In this document: piece after piece, positions 37,867 to 50,202 of the stretch
How positions within the stretch are numbered: the stretch's first letter is position 1
Layout of the letters: the number at the start of each line of letters is the position of its first letter
NCBI GenBank assembly: GCA_014529385.2
Contig: CM043958.1
Location: 156,525,293 to 156,589,292, forward strand
From: Adiantum capillus-veneris
Taxonomy: Eukaryota > Streptophyta > Polypodiopsida > Polypodiales > Pteridaceae
Direction: 5' to 3'
Length of the DNA: 64,000 nt
The notes under the pieces: generated by a model
Database searches by the model: none
What the model was told of the DNA's origin: nothing
The model's input: the letters and a program-made list of their open reading frames with translations, nothing else
Position numbers and translations under genes: made by a program

Positions 37867-38079
37867 TGTTGGGGTGTAGGCCAAGTGGCCTTGGGAAACC
37901 ACCCTTGTACACTTTATTTCTCCTAATCAATATAGGGAGAAAAAGAGGAAGGGTTGACTACTTCTCTTTCTTTTCCACTAACCCACACACTGGCTGCTGC
38001 CTGTGTATCTCCCCCTTCCCCATTTCTCTTCTTCCCCTCTCTTGCACACACTCCGTACACACACATGCGCACTCATCCA
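37867..38079 (+). repeat. Copia 5' LTR
   Basis: 213 bp, TGTTGGGG...TCATCCA, followed after one base by the PBS. Confidence 0.9.
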
Positions 38080-38080
38080 T

Positions 38081-38092
38081 TGGTATCAGAGC
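38081..38092 (+). other. Copia primer-binding site (initiator tRNA-Met)
   Basis: TGGTATCAGAGC is the canonical plant PBS, complementary to the 3' end of initiator tRNA-Met. A second copy lies in the duplicated block at about 37686-37697. Confidence 0.93.
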
Positions 38093-38588
38093 TCAGGGAT
38101 CGCGTCGGCATCTCCGGCTATGCCTCACGTGTGCAGCAAGCCCAAGCAAGTAGGGACTCTTGAGAGATTGGCAAGCTCTGTAGGAAATCGACAAGGAAAA
38201 AATTGAGCTTGAAGCTCGGTAATCGGATTTGCAAGGAGTTTACGGATTGCAACCGTCGAGTAGGTATTCAAGCTTTTGCAAGGAGCAGCATGTTTGCACG
38301 CTTGGTTGAGAGAGCGAGCATAGTGAGTAGAGCTACGAAGCTCAGCAAATCAGTGAGATCAAGCGATAGGTCAACAAGAAGACAATCAAAAGCAAGCATG
38401 TCCAGTAGCTCTAGCAAGTGAATTAAGAGAGAATAACAAAACTTGAAAGGGAATCAAGGCTTGGAGCAGGACTCGAGGCAGTTGCTCAAATTTGAGCAAA
38501 TTCTGCAGTGCAAGAGCTTGGAGATGGTGAGCACTTGAATGTAGCCGAGTACAATCGAGCAAAAATTGGGAGCTTGGCTTGGAGTTTA

Positions 38589-39929
38589 ACACTAGGTTGG
38601 TAATGGGACACTTTTATGTCCTCGGACACTTTTATGTCCTGTTAAGTGACCATTTTCCTTGAATTATGTCAAGAGTTTCAAAATGGATTTTGAGGTGCTA
38701 TCTGTCTAGAAAGTTGTCTCATGAGCTGAAAAAAACTCGACATTTTTTTGGAATATCAATTCCATCTTAAACCTTGTCCTTGCACAACATTTCACAACCT
38801 AAACTGTGTGAAAAAACGGGTCCTGTTTTTGGCTTTTTTCAACTTTTTGCAACTACACCACTCTAAAATTCATGTTTGTGAGGTCTATAATGCTAGACAA
38901 CTATCTTTAGTAGTCCTCAACATGTCCTGATGCTTCTAGGGAGGAATAAATGTTAAAGTTGTAAGTTATGACCAAATTACAAAAATTATCAAATCCTGTT
39001 TTTTAGCCAATTTTAGCTCTTCTATGATTTTTTTGGTGGCTTTCATGATATCCAAATGCAGTTTTGATTTTCTATGTCCCATATTGTAACATAAAGCTAA
39101 TATTCCTTGAGTTTTGGGGCACCTAATACCCTATTTTGCATAGTAGACAACGATGGTTGATTTTTTCAATTATATAAGAAAACGAAACATTCTAGTATAT
39201 CAAGTATAGCTTTTTCAATATTGTTAGTTTCTTGTGGCAACTACATGCATTTTGTAGGTAGTAACCATATCTAGTCATAAGGATCAAATTTGGCTAGATA
39301 TTGAATAGTTTCTATGGGATTCTACAACTCATAATGTTGAACCCAATTTTTTCATGTTTGCTGTATTTAGCACTTCATCTTTGTCTGCAAGATTCCCCTT
39401 GGTAAGAGATGTATTATTCTTTTGACATGCTCCATGGCTCCTTATGAACCTAAAGGACAATAGGAAACTAAGAAAACATGCATATATTATTTTTATTGAG
39501 CGTCGCTATAGAAACTTTGATGATAGGTTTGTAGAATGGTAAAAATTCAACTTTTTTGTACCTATTTCTTTTGGCAAAACAAAAAATAGTGAGTGAGAAG
39601 AAATCATATGTTTTGATCACCAACCCATTGAAGTTAACTAGGAAATTTATCTCAAGTCCTACAAAAATCCCCAATCTTATTTTTATGCAACAAAACGTAA
39701 GAAATCACTGTTTTGATGAAAATGTATGGGTCCATCAACTTTGGAGGCTTGGTGTGACCAAAAGATGAGAAATTTTACAAGTTTTTTATTTTTTACATGT
39801 GTAGTAGGCCTTAAACTATAGCCTCATGAAAGGATTTTACAAAATGAGTGGATCTACTATGGTTTTGGAGGTTTTTTTCAAAACCCTGAAAGGACACTTT
39901 TATGTCCTGTTAGGTTACCAACCTAGTGT
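38589..39929. mobile_element. 1.34-kb non-autonomous DNA transposon in the Copia leader
   Basis: The ends are perfect inverted repeats: ACACTAGGTTGGTAA on the left and its complement on the right. TA flanks both sides (38587-38588 and 39930-39931). Just inside lie subterminal copies of the near-palindrome GGACACTTTTATGTCC, two on the left and one on the right. The interior is AT-rich with no transposase. The TA flank suggests a Tc1/mariner-type duplication, but the termini can also be read as CACTA...TAGTG with flanks TAA/TTA, so the superfamily is open. It is younger than the Copia copy it sits in. Confidence 0.82.
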
Positions 39930-40559
39930 TAAAGGCTTGCAAGAGGAAATTGGCAGGAGAGCAGGTCACCGAGCAGGTGATGAACAAGCGAAGATAAGCT
40001 TGGCAAGAATCAAGGGCAGTCAAGCACAATCGAGGCATCTGTAGCAGTCGAGCATAGGAGGGCGTTGGCAAAATCAACACACACTCCCCAATTTGTCAAC
40101 GGGTTGCAATCAAATCGGGAGGTCGAGCAATTGGAAAAGTCGAGCTCGTAGTGATGCAGCCACAGAACCAGGTGATACAGCCAGAGAACTGAGAGAGAGT
40201 GCGAGCTTGTGGTGGTGTTTCTCACACACACAGTGCCGCAAGGCAGCGAGCTTGTCAAGCCGGAAGAGATCGACACATACACACACTCCTTTCGGCCTCT
40301 CTCGGTCAATTCTGGCAGAACCTCACACTGCAAGCATTTAGATTTTTTTTTAATATGAGCCCCACACACCTTTGTGTGTACAAGGGGCTGATCCCACAGG
40401 TTCTCGACTCGTTCTTCCTCATCCCGACTCTCCACTGCGGCTTGAGTGCAGCTTTAGAGAGAGTGATAGCGAGAGTGAGCGAGTGAGAGAGAGAGACCAG
40501 AGTCTCATCATTGACATCAACGATTCTTCGACTTTGTCATCGACTTCTTTGACATCGTC

Positions 40560-41060
40560 ATCCGGCTTCAACTTCCACTCCCGAGTCCGATAAGTTGAGA
40601 GCAATCTTTACAGACCGAGCAAGATCTGCGATCGATATCTATACGACTTGGTATTGGCCGCTCGAGCATTGGCGTTTTACGGCTACTCGGCTAGCCACTT
40701 CCGCCCGGCGGCGGAAGGCGACATCGACATCGACACCGCTCATGCGCTCCGGCTCGACACTCCTCATTGCGGCGGATCTTCGACATCTGACCTAGACACC
40801 GGGCGCTTCCCCACACGAGCGTGTTCTCGTGATCGACGAGCGTGCTTGCGACATGCACGGGTGAGGTACCTCTATCATAGAGGAGTGACACCCGGCATCG
40901 GCACTGAGCGCACCGATCGCACAGTACGACACAGTTTACGGACACGACACCTTTGGCGGCTATTCGACTAGCATATTTCTGCCCGGCGGTAGAAATCCAC
41001 ACATAGCGACACCGACACGCAGGTTACAGGCTACAGGGGGGTTTTTTCAGCCCATTCACT
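40560..41060 (+). other. GC-rich segment in the Copia leader
   Basis: Base composition rises sharply here, with many CG dinucleotides, and drops again by about 41.1 kb. Two related pieces, ggctactcggctagccac (about 40681) and ggctattcgactagcat (about 40956), each followed by cgcccggcgg or gcccggcggt, show an internal duplication. A 107-codon frame (40648-40971) is open but has no recognisable motif. The segment may be transduced host DNA or simply the native leader. Confidence 0.45.
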
Positions 41061-41835
41061 CACAGATTATCCAGGTTACTAGTCACAGCGCTTTCACAGG
41101 CGATTTGGTAGTCATTTCGACAGCAGATTCTCTACGTACACATGCGTTGACAGATGCATTTTGTTGTGAGCACACCTAGTGCTACAGAGCTCTTTTGAGA
41201 GCAAATATCCCCGCAGGGATCACTTTTACTGCATGCAGTAGTTCTTGGAGCCTGTTTGAGCGCGATTTTACTCATGTACGTTGAGTTGCGGACACTGTCC
41301 ACTGTACTACGTGTGGAGCCATTTTTGGCTATTTTGGCAGTTTTTCCCGGCCGTTTCTGAGACTCGGACCGGAAGAGCCCTTTCTGAGAGTGTGGCTAGT
41401 CCATTTGTGTCTGCATTAGCCTTTTGGAGGGTCAATAGCGTGAGGTTTTCTTTGAGCTGGGGTGTGCTCGAATGTTGAGACACTTTCGGTGATAAAGGTA
41501 GCTGGAGTTCCCCTTTACGGTACCCTCGCCATAGGATATGTATCTGGACGGTAATTTATGCTTTTGACGTCGAGTTGGCACTCACATAGCAGTTGTTTTG
41601 TGTAGCAGATGCCCAGTTAGTGCAGTTGGCACATTTATATGCATTTTGAGTTGAGTTTTGACTCCTCATACAAAGGAGACTCTGCCGGATTTACTTCCCG
41701 CGAGTCGTGACTTCCATTGTTGGCACTTTTGAGTCTATTTCGGTTGAGATTTTACTCCCGCTACAAAGGTTACTCTGCCCAAATTTCTACAGCTTCTCGC
41801 CATAGTTTGGCACCTCTCAAACCCTCTTATCAGCG

Positions 41836-44800
41836 ATGGCTTCTTCTTCAGAAAAGGAGGAGTATTTCATTCGGAAGTTCGATGGCAACAACTTCACCAT
41901 GTGGAAAGAGCGCATGAAAGATGTTTTGATAAACAAAGGCCTCTCAGAACCGTTGAAAGAGCATGCAGAGGATGATGATTATACACAAGCTCAATGGGAG
42001 CTTTTGGATGCAAAAGCCATGGCTACGATACGTCTACATCTAGCCGAGTCAGTCTTCTTCACTATCATCGGAAAAAAAACAACCAAGGAACTTTGGGATA
42101 GCTTATGTTCAGCATGGGAGAGCAAAAGTGCATCCAACAAAGTGTTTCTCATAAAAAAACTTATGAAACTCAACATGAAAGAAGGTAGCACAGTTTGTAG
42201 TCATTTAAATGAGTTCAACTCCTTGTTCAGTCAACTGACATCTCAGGGCTTTAAGGAGTTTGACGATGAACTCAAGTCTATCTTCTTGTTATGCTCTCTA
42301 CCCAATTCATGGGATATCTTTTGCATAGCCATTAGCAATTCAGCTCCAAATGGCAAGTTAGAGTTCAATGCTGTCATAGATGCCTTGCTCACTGAAGAGA
42401 TTCGTCGTAAATCTCTCGATAATGCTAGTCATAGAGATGCATATATGGCTGGCAGTTCAACAAATCCAAGAGGACGTGACAGGAACAAACACAAAATCAA
42501 AAGTAGAGAGCGAAATCCTCGTAGTCCTAGCAGACACAGGAACCAAAGTAGAGACCTGAATGCCAGAAATGTCGAGTGTTACTATTGCCACAAAAAGGGT
42601 CATTACAAAAAGGATTGTCGTAGTTTCCTAAGAGATAAGAAAAACATGCAAAAGGATAATTCTGGCAAAGGAAAAAGTACAGTAAAGATTGAGGAGCTCA
42701 ATATTGTTGAGTCTCCCATGCCTACCACTGCAGTAGAGGATGCTCCTCCTGCAGTGATGCTCATTATGCCCACAGAGATTCATGCCGAGGTGACAACAGA
42801 TGCCTCAGATGTTCTCATTTTCACTTCAGATCTCACTCCAGATGCTTTGGTTGCACAGGATGAGGGTTATGCACAGAATTGGATCTTTGATTCTGGTGCA
42901 AGTTTTCATGTCACACCGCATAGAGAGTGGTTTTCCTCTTATGCATCCATGCATGGAATAGTCAAACTTGGTGATTCCCATGAGCTTGACATTATTGGCA
43001 TTGGTGATGTGAAACTTCAGATGCATAATGGCACTACTTTTGTGCTACAGAATGTCAGACATGTGCCCAAGCTTACAAAAATCTTGCTTTCTATAGGGCA
43101 ATTGGATGATCTTGGCTACACTTCAGTTTTTGGTAATCGTTCTTGGATGATCCGCAAGAACAATCTTATCATGATGAAAGGTAATAAAAACGGATCCATG
43201 TACTCTTTGTTTGTTTCGAGTGTCGACGAACACTCTATCTATGTTGCCGAGCTGCCGTCTCCTGAGTTGTGGCATAGCCGGCTAGGGCATATTAGCCAAA
43301 AGGGAATGAAAACACTTCAGCGTTTTGGCTACTTATCTGTGTTAGATTACACGGACTTTCCATTGTGTGAGCATTTTCTGTATGGCAAACAGACTAGATT
43401 AACATCTTCGCCATTGAATAAGAAACTAGGCGAACCTCTAGACTTGGTGCACAGTGATTTTTGTGGTCCAATGCCACATAAAACTCTAGGGGAGGCGAAC
43501 TACTTTCTCACATTCATAGATGATTCTACCAAAAAAGTGTGGGTGTATCTCCTTAAGCGTAAGGAAGAAGTCTTTTCGACATTCCAAAAATTCCTCGCCA
43601 TGGTTGAGAACCAATCAGGAACAAAGCTCAAAGCTTTTCGCTCGGACAATGGTGAAGAATACGTCTCCACAGAGTTCAAGGATTTTTGCAATAGAAAAGG
43701 CATTCGGCGGCAGTTTACTGCTCCATACACACCTGCACAAAATGGAATATCTGAAAGAATGAATCGTACGATTCAAGAGCGAGTTGTCTCTATGATGTCT
43801 ATGGCGAAGCTTACTCCCGAATTTTGGGGGGAAGCTGTTCTGACAGCAGTGCACATCATCAATAGGTCTCCTAGATCTCCTTTGAATTTCAAAATTCCAG
43901 AGGAATTATGGACTGGCAAAAGGCCAAGCTATGAGCATCTACGTGTATTTGGATGCTAGGCATATGCACATGTGCCCAAAGAACTTCGTTGGAAGTTAGA
44001 TCCCAGATCACACAAATGCATCTTTATTGGCTATGGTGCAAACGGAGAGATGGGCTATCGTCTCTGGCACCCAGAATCAAACAAAGTCATTCATAGCTCA
44101 CATGTGATTTTCAATGAATCAAAGATGCACAAGAAGCCCATCAAAGATGTTGAGTACAGATGTGTTCGTTTTGAGGATGTAGCCTCCAAACCAACTCAGT
44201 TCAGTAGTGTTGCACCTACTCCTCAAGTGCAAGATACTACTATTGCTCCGAAGAGAGCGGAGTCCAGCAGTCAGGCACTGAGATGCTCTGAGAGAGTATC
44301 ACGTGTGCCCGAGCGGTTTGAGCCGGGTATACACCACATTTTGGTCACTGACAGTGGAGAGCCAACCTGCTACAAAGAAGCTATACAAATGGAGGATAGC
44401 GTTAAGTGGGAGCAGGCTATGCAATCAGAATACAATTCGATTGTGGCTAATGAGACATGGGATTTGGTTGAATTACCAAAAGGCAAAAATGCTTTACCTT
44501 GCAAGTGGGTATACAAAAAGAAGTATACAGCGGAAGATCCCGAGCCTAGATACAAGGCTCGTCTAGTTGCCAAGGGTTTCAAGCAGCAAAAAGGTGTGGA
44601 TTTTGATGAGATTTTCTCTCCAGTAGTCAAGATGACTACACTTCGCACCGTGCTTGGCTTGGTTGCTATCCAGGACATGGAACTTGTCCAAATGGATGTG
44701 AACACAACATTTCTTCACGGAGATCTAGATGAAGATGTCTACATGAAACAACCAGAGGGATTCGTATGTGAAACCCAAAAACCAACGAGGACAGAATTGG

Positions 44801-45921
44801 TTTGTAGACTTAAAAAGGCACTATATGGCCTCAAGCAAGGTTCCAGGCAATGGTATCAAAAATTTGACAAATTCATACAGTCTCAGGGTTACATAAGAAG
44901 TCAAGAGGATCACTGCTTATACACAAAAAGGTTGAACGACGGTTCTTTAATCATCTTGATCTTGTATGTAGATGATATGCTTATCGCAGGCAAATCAATT
45001 GATGAAATCAATCACTTGAAAAAGACGCTTAACACTCAGTTTTCCATGAAGGATTTGGGAGATGCCAATCACTTTCTTGGTATGCACATCAAGAGAGACA
45101 GGCAACGTGGAATTCTTGAATTATCTCAAGAAAAGTACATTCACAAAGTCTTGCAACGTTTTAGTATGCAGGCGGGGAAGTCATTGAAAACCCCAATGCA
45201 AGCATACTCCAAACTTAGCAAGGAATACTCTCCCAAGACAGTGGTTGAGAAAGAGGAAATGGAAAAAGTACCATATTCTTCAACAGTTGGCAGTTTGATG
45301 TACGCTATGGTAGCCACAAGACCAGACATTGCACATGCAGTGGGAGTGGTTAGTAGGTACATGGCAAACCCTGGCAAGAAGCATTGGGAAGCAGTGAAGA
45401 AAATCCTCAGATATTTGAAAGGTACAGCTAGCAAGTGTTTACGCTTCGGAAACAGTGATGCATCTATTGTAGGTTACACGGATGCGGATTATGCGGGTTG
45501 CGTGGATCATAGAAGATCCACATCTGGCTATGTGTTCATGTTTGCTGGAGCAGCTATCTCTTGGAGATCGTGTCTCCAAGATTGCACGTCTTCATCTACC
45601 ACTGAGGCAGAATATGTTGCTACGTCTGACGCCAGCAAGAAAGCCATATGGTTGGCTCGTCTAGTGGGAGATTTGGGCATTCACGAGGTTCCAGTACTAC
45701 ATTGTGATAGTCAGAGTGCCATTGCTTTGGCAAAGAATCAAGTGTTTCACTCAAAGTCGAAACACATAGAGGTCAGATACCATGTCATACGAGATGCATT
45801 GGCTGGCAAGCGTATCAAGCTTGTCAAGGTTCACACTGACGACAACCCCGCAGATGCTCTCACAAAGAGCCTAGCCTCGGAGCGATTTACACATTGTATA
45901 GAACTTATGGGTGTAGGATGA
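41836..45921 (+). pseudogene. Copia gag-pol polyprotein with one in-frame amber codon
   Basis: The frame of 1361 codons starts at ATG 41836. Gag lies at residues 1 to about 250 (NNFTMWKERMKDVL) and ends in a zinc knuckle CYYCHKKGHYKKDC (from residue 248). Protease follows with FDSGASFHVT (Asp 352). The GAG-pre-integrase/zinc region has LWHSRLGHIS (His 480, His 485). The integrase has Asp 541, Asp 604 and Glu 640 (D-X35-E). The RT has QMDV and LYVDDML (Asp 1046/1047), and RNase H has YTDADYAGC, TEAEYVA and HCDSQSAIALA. This order (IN before RT) defines Ty1/Copia. Damage is small: TAG at 43957-43959 (codon 708) between integrase and RT, and Phe 514 where the second Cys of the HHCC zinc site is expected (CEHF instead of CEHC). 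Confidence 0.94.
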
Positions 45922-45992
45922 AGCCTCGGCAATGCTTCATCAATTTTGTATAGACTAACTATACTAATGCCACTATTGGCCACCATGACCTT

Positions 45993-46004
45993 CAAGTGGG
46001 AGGT
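45993..46004 (+). other. Copia polypurine tract
   Basis: The purine-rich stretch AAGTGGGAGG directly before the 3' LTR is where plus-strand synthesis would start. Confidence 0.8.
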
Positions 46005-46213
46005 TGTTGGGGTGTAGGCCAGGTGGCCGTGGGAAACCACCCTTGTACACTTTATTTCTCCTAATCAATATAGGGAGAAAAAGAGGAAGGGTTTACTACT
46101 TCTCTTTCTTCTCCACTAACCCACACAGTGGCTACCTGTGCATCTCCCCCTTCCCCATTTCTCTTCTTCCCCTCTCTTGCACACACTCCCTACACGCACA
46201 CGCGCACTCATTA
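46005..46213 (+). repeat. Copia 3' LTR
   Basis: It starts TGTTGGGGTGTAGG; its last bases are TCATTA where the 5' LTR has TCATCCA, so the terminal CA has been lost. Confidence 0.9.
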
Positions 46214-46605
46214 GGGTGAGCCATACACGCGCAAAGATAGATAGAGAGAGAGTGTTGTGAGACACTTATGGATAAAGGTGCCTGCTGCAACCTTCATGCT
46301 CTAATATGCTATGAATCTCTGACGCACGATCGCTGTGAATCCGTAATGTTCATGCTGCCCCACAATTTCAACCTCCACGTGTCTTGTTGTGCACACATTG
46401 CCGATCTCCACTAGTGGTCTCTTCATCTTTTTTTTGGCTCTTCAATTCTAGCAATCCAACATCCAGTTGCATATTGATTTCCTCGATGTCTCCTCTCCTC
46501 AGCTCTGCTCAAATGGCGAGATGGGGTGCACCTCAAGGCCGCCACCGAGGAACACATTGGACCCTATCACATTTTCCTGGAAAGGTCAGCCAAAGAGAGA
46601 AAGGT

Positions 46606-46699
<94 letters not shown>

Positions 46700-47610
46700 G
46701 GGGTTGGGGCTCATGGAGAGGGCTAGCAAGATGGCAATGCCAACAACCCATAGTAGCATTCTCCTAGGAACTCTGCCCTCGCCCCGACATTGAAGCTCAT
46801 TGAAGATCAGCCCAACGCAGGATTTCGATGTCAATGCCAAAAACTCACTCCAACCTACCTCATAGTACTGTAGTATGCCAATAAGGGGCACACTATTGCA
46901 ATAGTCAAGGGAGCAATTGATCATTACACACGTCCACAAGCTCTTGAGCTTCAACGGGCAAATTCTGCATCAGCGAGGGTGAAAGATCAAAGAATCAAAG
47001 AACAATTCGCAACTTTCAACTTTCAACTTTCTCAAATGAGAGAGAGGGACATGGTGGGGATTCGGGGAGCGCAGTCCGAGCTTGCATTTATGCATCCACG
47101 TGGTTTCCCTTCCTCTCTCTCTTCCCTATCTTTATTTTCCATTCCTCTTCAACTCCCCCTCAAAAACCCGTCCTCGAGCACTGTTGAAAATGTCCATGGA
47201 GGCTGTGGAAGGTTTTTGATTGGTTGTTGATGGGCTGATTGTCTTCATTTGTCGTTGAATTTGTTGATAATGTTGAATTTGCTGCACCATCGTCATTAGT
47301 CTGAATATGTCTGATGTGAGAGATGATGTTGCATTTTTCCGTTGTAATAGCATGATGATGAGGCTGTTGTTTATTTATGAAAACTATGTACAAGGGAAGT
47401 AGAATGATGAGGTTCTAAATTAGGGTCTAATACCCAGATGACCAAAGGGAAAAAACCCAGTGGGAAAAAGTGCCCTTGGGATACACACATTATTGGAGTA
47501 TTTATTAGCATGGGAAATATTGATAAAGTACTGAAGGAATTATTCATTGATAGATATGGACTTAAAAAATGTGATATCCGTGAAAGTGTACTGGGACGAC
47601 GCCAAGTTTC
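46214..47610. other. Flank of Copia, non-coding, with (GA)n
   Basis: No gene is recognised. A pure GA run of about 85 bp lies at 46610-46695 and accounts for several Glu-Arg and Leu-Ser open frames. The rest is mixed sequence without a visible repeat partner in the window. Confidence 0.6.
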
Positions 47611-47614
47611 CAAT

Positions 47615-48273
47615 GTCAACACCAAGCGATGGGGAGCGTTGGGCAATCACCAAGCCTGCTATTCGCTCGGTGTTGACTCTGCTGTCGCATGTACTGATTT
47701 TAACCCCGAGGTCAGTACCAAGCGATAGGGAATGCTGGGGAGTCCCCAAGCGGCCTATTCGCCCCATATTGACTCGATTTCCGTATGTGATGAATCTAAG
47801 AGCAAGGTCAACACCAAGCGATGGGGAGCGTTGGGCAGTCCCCAAGCTTTATATTCGCCCAGTAGTGACTCAACTGTATTTTTGTAATCACATCACCATG
47901 GTCTTCATTGTCGGTTACATCAAGGTTAGCACCAAGTGATAGGGGGCGTTGGGCAATCCCCAAGCGTCCTATTCACCCAATAGTCACTCAATTGAATTTT
48001 GCCTTTCTATTGTTGGTTATCATGCCCCAAGGTCTTTCACGTCGCCTGTAATGGCTTTAATACCTAGATCAACACCAAGCGATAGGGAGCGTTAGGCAGC
48101 TCCCAAGCTTTCTATTCGCCCAGTAGTGACTCCATTGAATTTTGTCTTACCATTGTCGGTTGTCGTGTCCGAAGGTCTTTGCTGGCGCTTGTAATGGATT
48201 TTACATGAAGGTCAACACCAAGTGATAGGGAGCGTTGGGCCATCCCCAAGCTTCCTATTCGCCCAGTAGTGAC
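47615..48273. repeat. Tandem array of six 63-bp hairpin cores
   Basis: The cores lie at 47615-47677, 47711-47773, 47807-47869, 47925-47987, 48068-48130 and 48211-48273, every one 63 bp. Each reads from gtcaacacc through gatagggagcgttggg and cccaagct to ttcgcccagtagtgac, with changes. The core folds on itself. The outer arms GTCA/TGAC extend in copy 1 to GTCAACACC/GGTGTTGAC. The middle arms are CGATAGG/CCTATTCG, and the inner arms GAGCGTTGGG/CCCAAGC close a small loop. Spacers are 33, 33, 55, 80 and 80 bp; the two 80-bp spacers are clearly related, so the full period was about 143 bp and shorter spacers are deletions. I do not recognise the family. Confidence 0.92.
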
Positions 48274-48279
48274 CCCACT

Positions 48280-48830
48280 AAATGGATTTGTTGGTTAGCA
48301 TGACATTGGTTGTTTCTTGTTGTAGGCCACTCAAGGTGCATAGGTGGAAGCAAAAAGAGTGTCTAATGCATATGTATTATGATGGGACATCCTATTTATG
48401 CATACACAGAAATGCATTGAAAACAATATGCTGTGCAAGAAAGATTTTGAGGGGTTTTTCAGAAAGATGGTGTAGCTATAAAAGCATATGACATGACTTT
48501 GCAAGCTGGCACCCCTTTAAGAATGGTTTTTCTTGACGAGGATATGTGCTCTCATCTCACTGCGCATTATGCGTGAGTGTTGGACTCTACGACACTCCAC
48601 CAATTGTAAGTTAATAGACTTTGACTCTTATGCTCATCTCATCTAGCATGAGCGACATGACTTTAGATATGCTCAACTCTTCCAGCTTGAGCGTAAGCCT
48701 AATAACTACGACTCTTAGCACAAAGTCTAATATGACTTGAAGCTTTGGGACTAATGCTTTGCTCATTTCATGGCTCAGCAGCCCGACTCTGACTATGTCA
48801 AAGAGTGTTATTTGCACCCTGGCGACTTGA
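48280..48830. other. Non-coding stretch between hairpin array and minus-strand element
   Basis: No gene, repeat partner or LTR end is recognised. A 3' LTR for the minus-strand element would be expected about here, but none is visible. Confidence 0.5.
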
Positions 48831-49555
48831 CTTTTTATGTTCTTGAGCTTACTACAAACATTTCTTCAGGTAAAAGTAAGCTTGAATCCTCAAAAAGAGG
48901 ATTACTGAAGGACCAAGTTGGCATTGAAGGTTTCTTTTGCCATACCTGTTTTATCTTCTTCGAATCTGCATTCTCATTGGTTGGATTGTCCTTCTCTGAC
49001 TGTGAAGACTCATTATCTATTTGATTCTCCAAGTAGGCATGTTGATAGTATTCTTTGATGTTTTTGTAGGCCTCTGTTTGCTATCGGAATTTGGCTTTTG
49101 ACTAGGAGCATTGGAAGACTTAGGAATCCAAATCTCTTCATGACCTTGGTATCTCCATTGTTGCCTTTGCTTTGCTCTAGGTCTTATTGATTTCTTGAGA
49201 TCTTCATGCAGGTCTAGTGTAGCTCCAGTTGACTGGTAGCCAAATCTTTGTATAACCTGTGTAGAATCCTTGTCCAAGAGGAATATTCTTTGAGATCCGT
49301 CTTTTTTCTGTATCCTCTTGAGAGTTGTGGTTGACTTTACCATCTTTCAATGTTGCTCTTTTGTATACCTGCTTCTTAGGTATCCTAGAATATTATCAAG
49401 GTTGATACCTTGTGGGCCTTCCTTCTTGGGAGGGATTTGAAGTTACTTCATATGCTCTTACCTGCGGTTTTGGTACCCATATCTATCTATTATCTCTATT
49501 ACTCCTGTTCCTTTAAGCTCCAGTGTGATGCTATCCATCCCATGTGTTTGTCTTT

Positions 49556-50202
49556 CTATGTTGATTTCCTGTCCTTAATCCAAACTGGATCATTGACTTT
49601 GACTGAACTACTCTGAACAAACACTTGCTTGAATTTCCTTTGCTTTCTTGAGTACTTTGGCTGAAATATCTTTGCTTTTCTGGGTGTCCCCTTTGAGGTT
49701 TCCGTTGGGTCAGTAATTGATTTTAAGTCTTGAAGTCCTGGCTTGCTTGAAGAAGTTGATCCATGAGGGTTCTTTGATGTAGAGGCATTTGCTGTCACAC
49801 CTTTTGTGCTAATCGGTGGAAGGTCCACTTTAGCTTTACCTTTGTTTGCAAGATTTTTCGCCCGATCCTTGTGACGTCTGCAACTCTGAATCTAGCATTA
49901 ACGGTACCTGTAAATGTTACTGGCTACCTCTTGGAAAAGAGATTATTAGCATTGTATCTTCTTTGTAGGCCTTGTGTTGGTCTAGCCATTGATGTCCAAG
50001 GATGACATCTGCAAGCATTTCTTTTGAAGGCTTCACCTGAAACTTTACATGCTCTTCATGATTTTGGATGCTAAGGGTAGCAACCATTTCTTTTTGACGT
50101 GTATGCAAACCTAGCATTGTTTTGATATCATGTTTGCATGGATTAATCTCTAGAATGCTCTGGAACCATATTGTAATTTGCTTCTTTATCTAGTAGAGCA
50201 TA
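49556..50202 (-). pseudogene. Second retropepsin-like segment and basic tail
   Basis: At 49917-50117 the minus frame reads MVATLSIQNHEEHVKFQV, then ADVILGHQWLDQHKAY, the C-terminal half of a retropepsin with the typical DVILG.QWL motif. It lies about 220 residues after the first such segment and in another frame. The following frame (49556-49828) is Ser/Thr/Lys-rich with KAKIFQPKYSRKQRKFKQ and no RT motif. Further minus frames at 49017-49343 (WRYQGHEEIWIPKSS) and 48835-49032 have coding-like composition but no recognised domain. Confidence 0.5.

Larger units (their letters stand above)
37867..46213 (+). mobile_element. Ty1/Copia LTR retrotransposon, ~8.3 kb, nearly complete
   Basis: Both LTRs, the PBS, a polypurine tract and one long gag-pol frame are present in order. 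GGGTG directly precedes the 5' LTR (37862-37866) and follows the 3' LTR (46214-46218), so it is a 5-bp target duplication. The LTRs differ at about ten sites plus one 3-bp indel in about 210 bp, so the insertion is not very recent. The leader is unusually long (38080-41835) because a 1.34-kb DNA transposon sits in it and a GC-rich segment is present. The coding frame is broken by one amber codon. Confidence 0.93.

Noticed and set aside
43957-43959. Programmed readthrough at the Copia amber codon
   Set aside because: It lies between integrase and RT, not at a gag-pol boundary, and replaces a codon in a conserved GC.AYAHVP segment, so a point mutation is the simpler reading.
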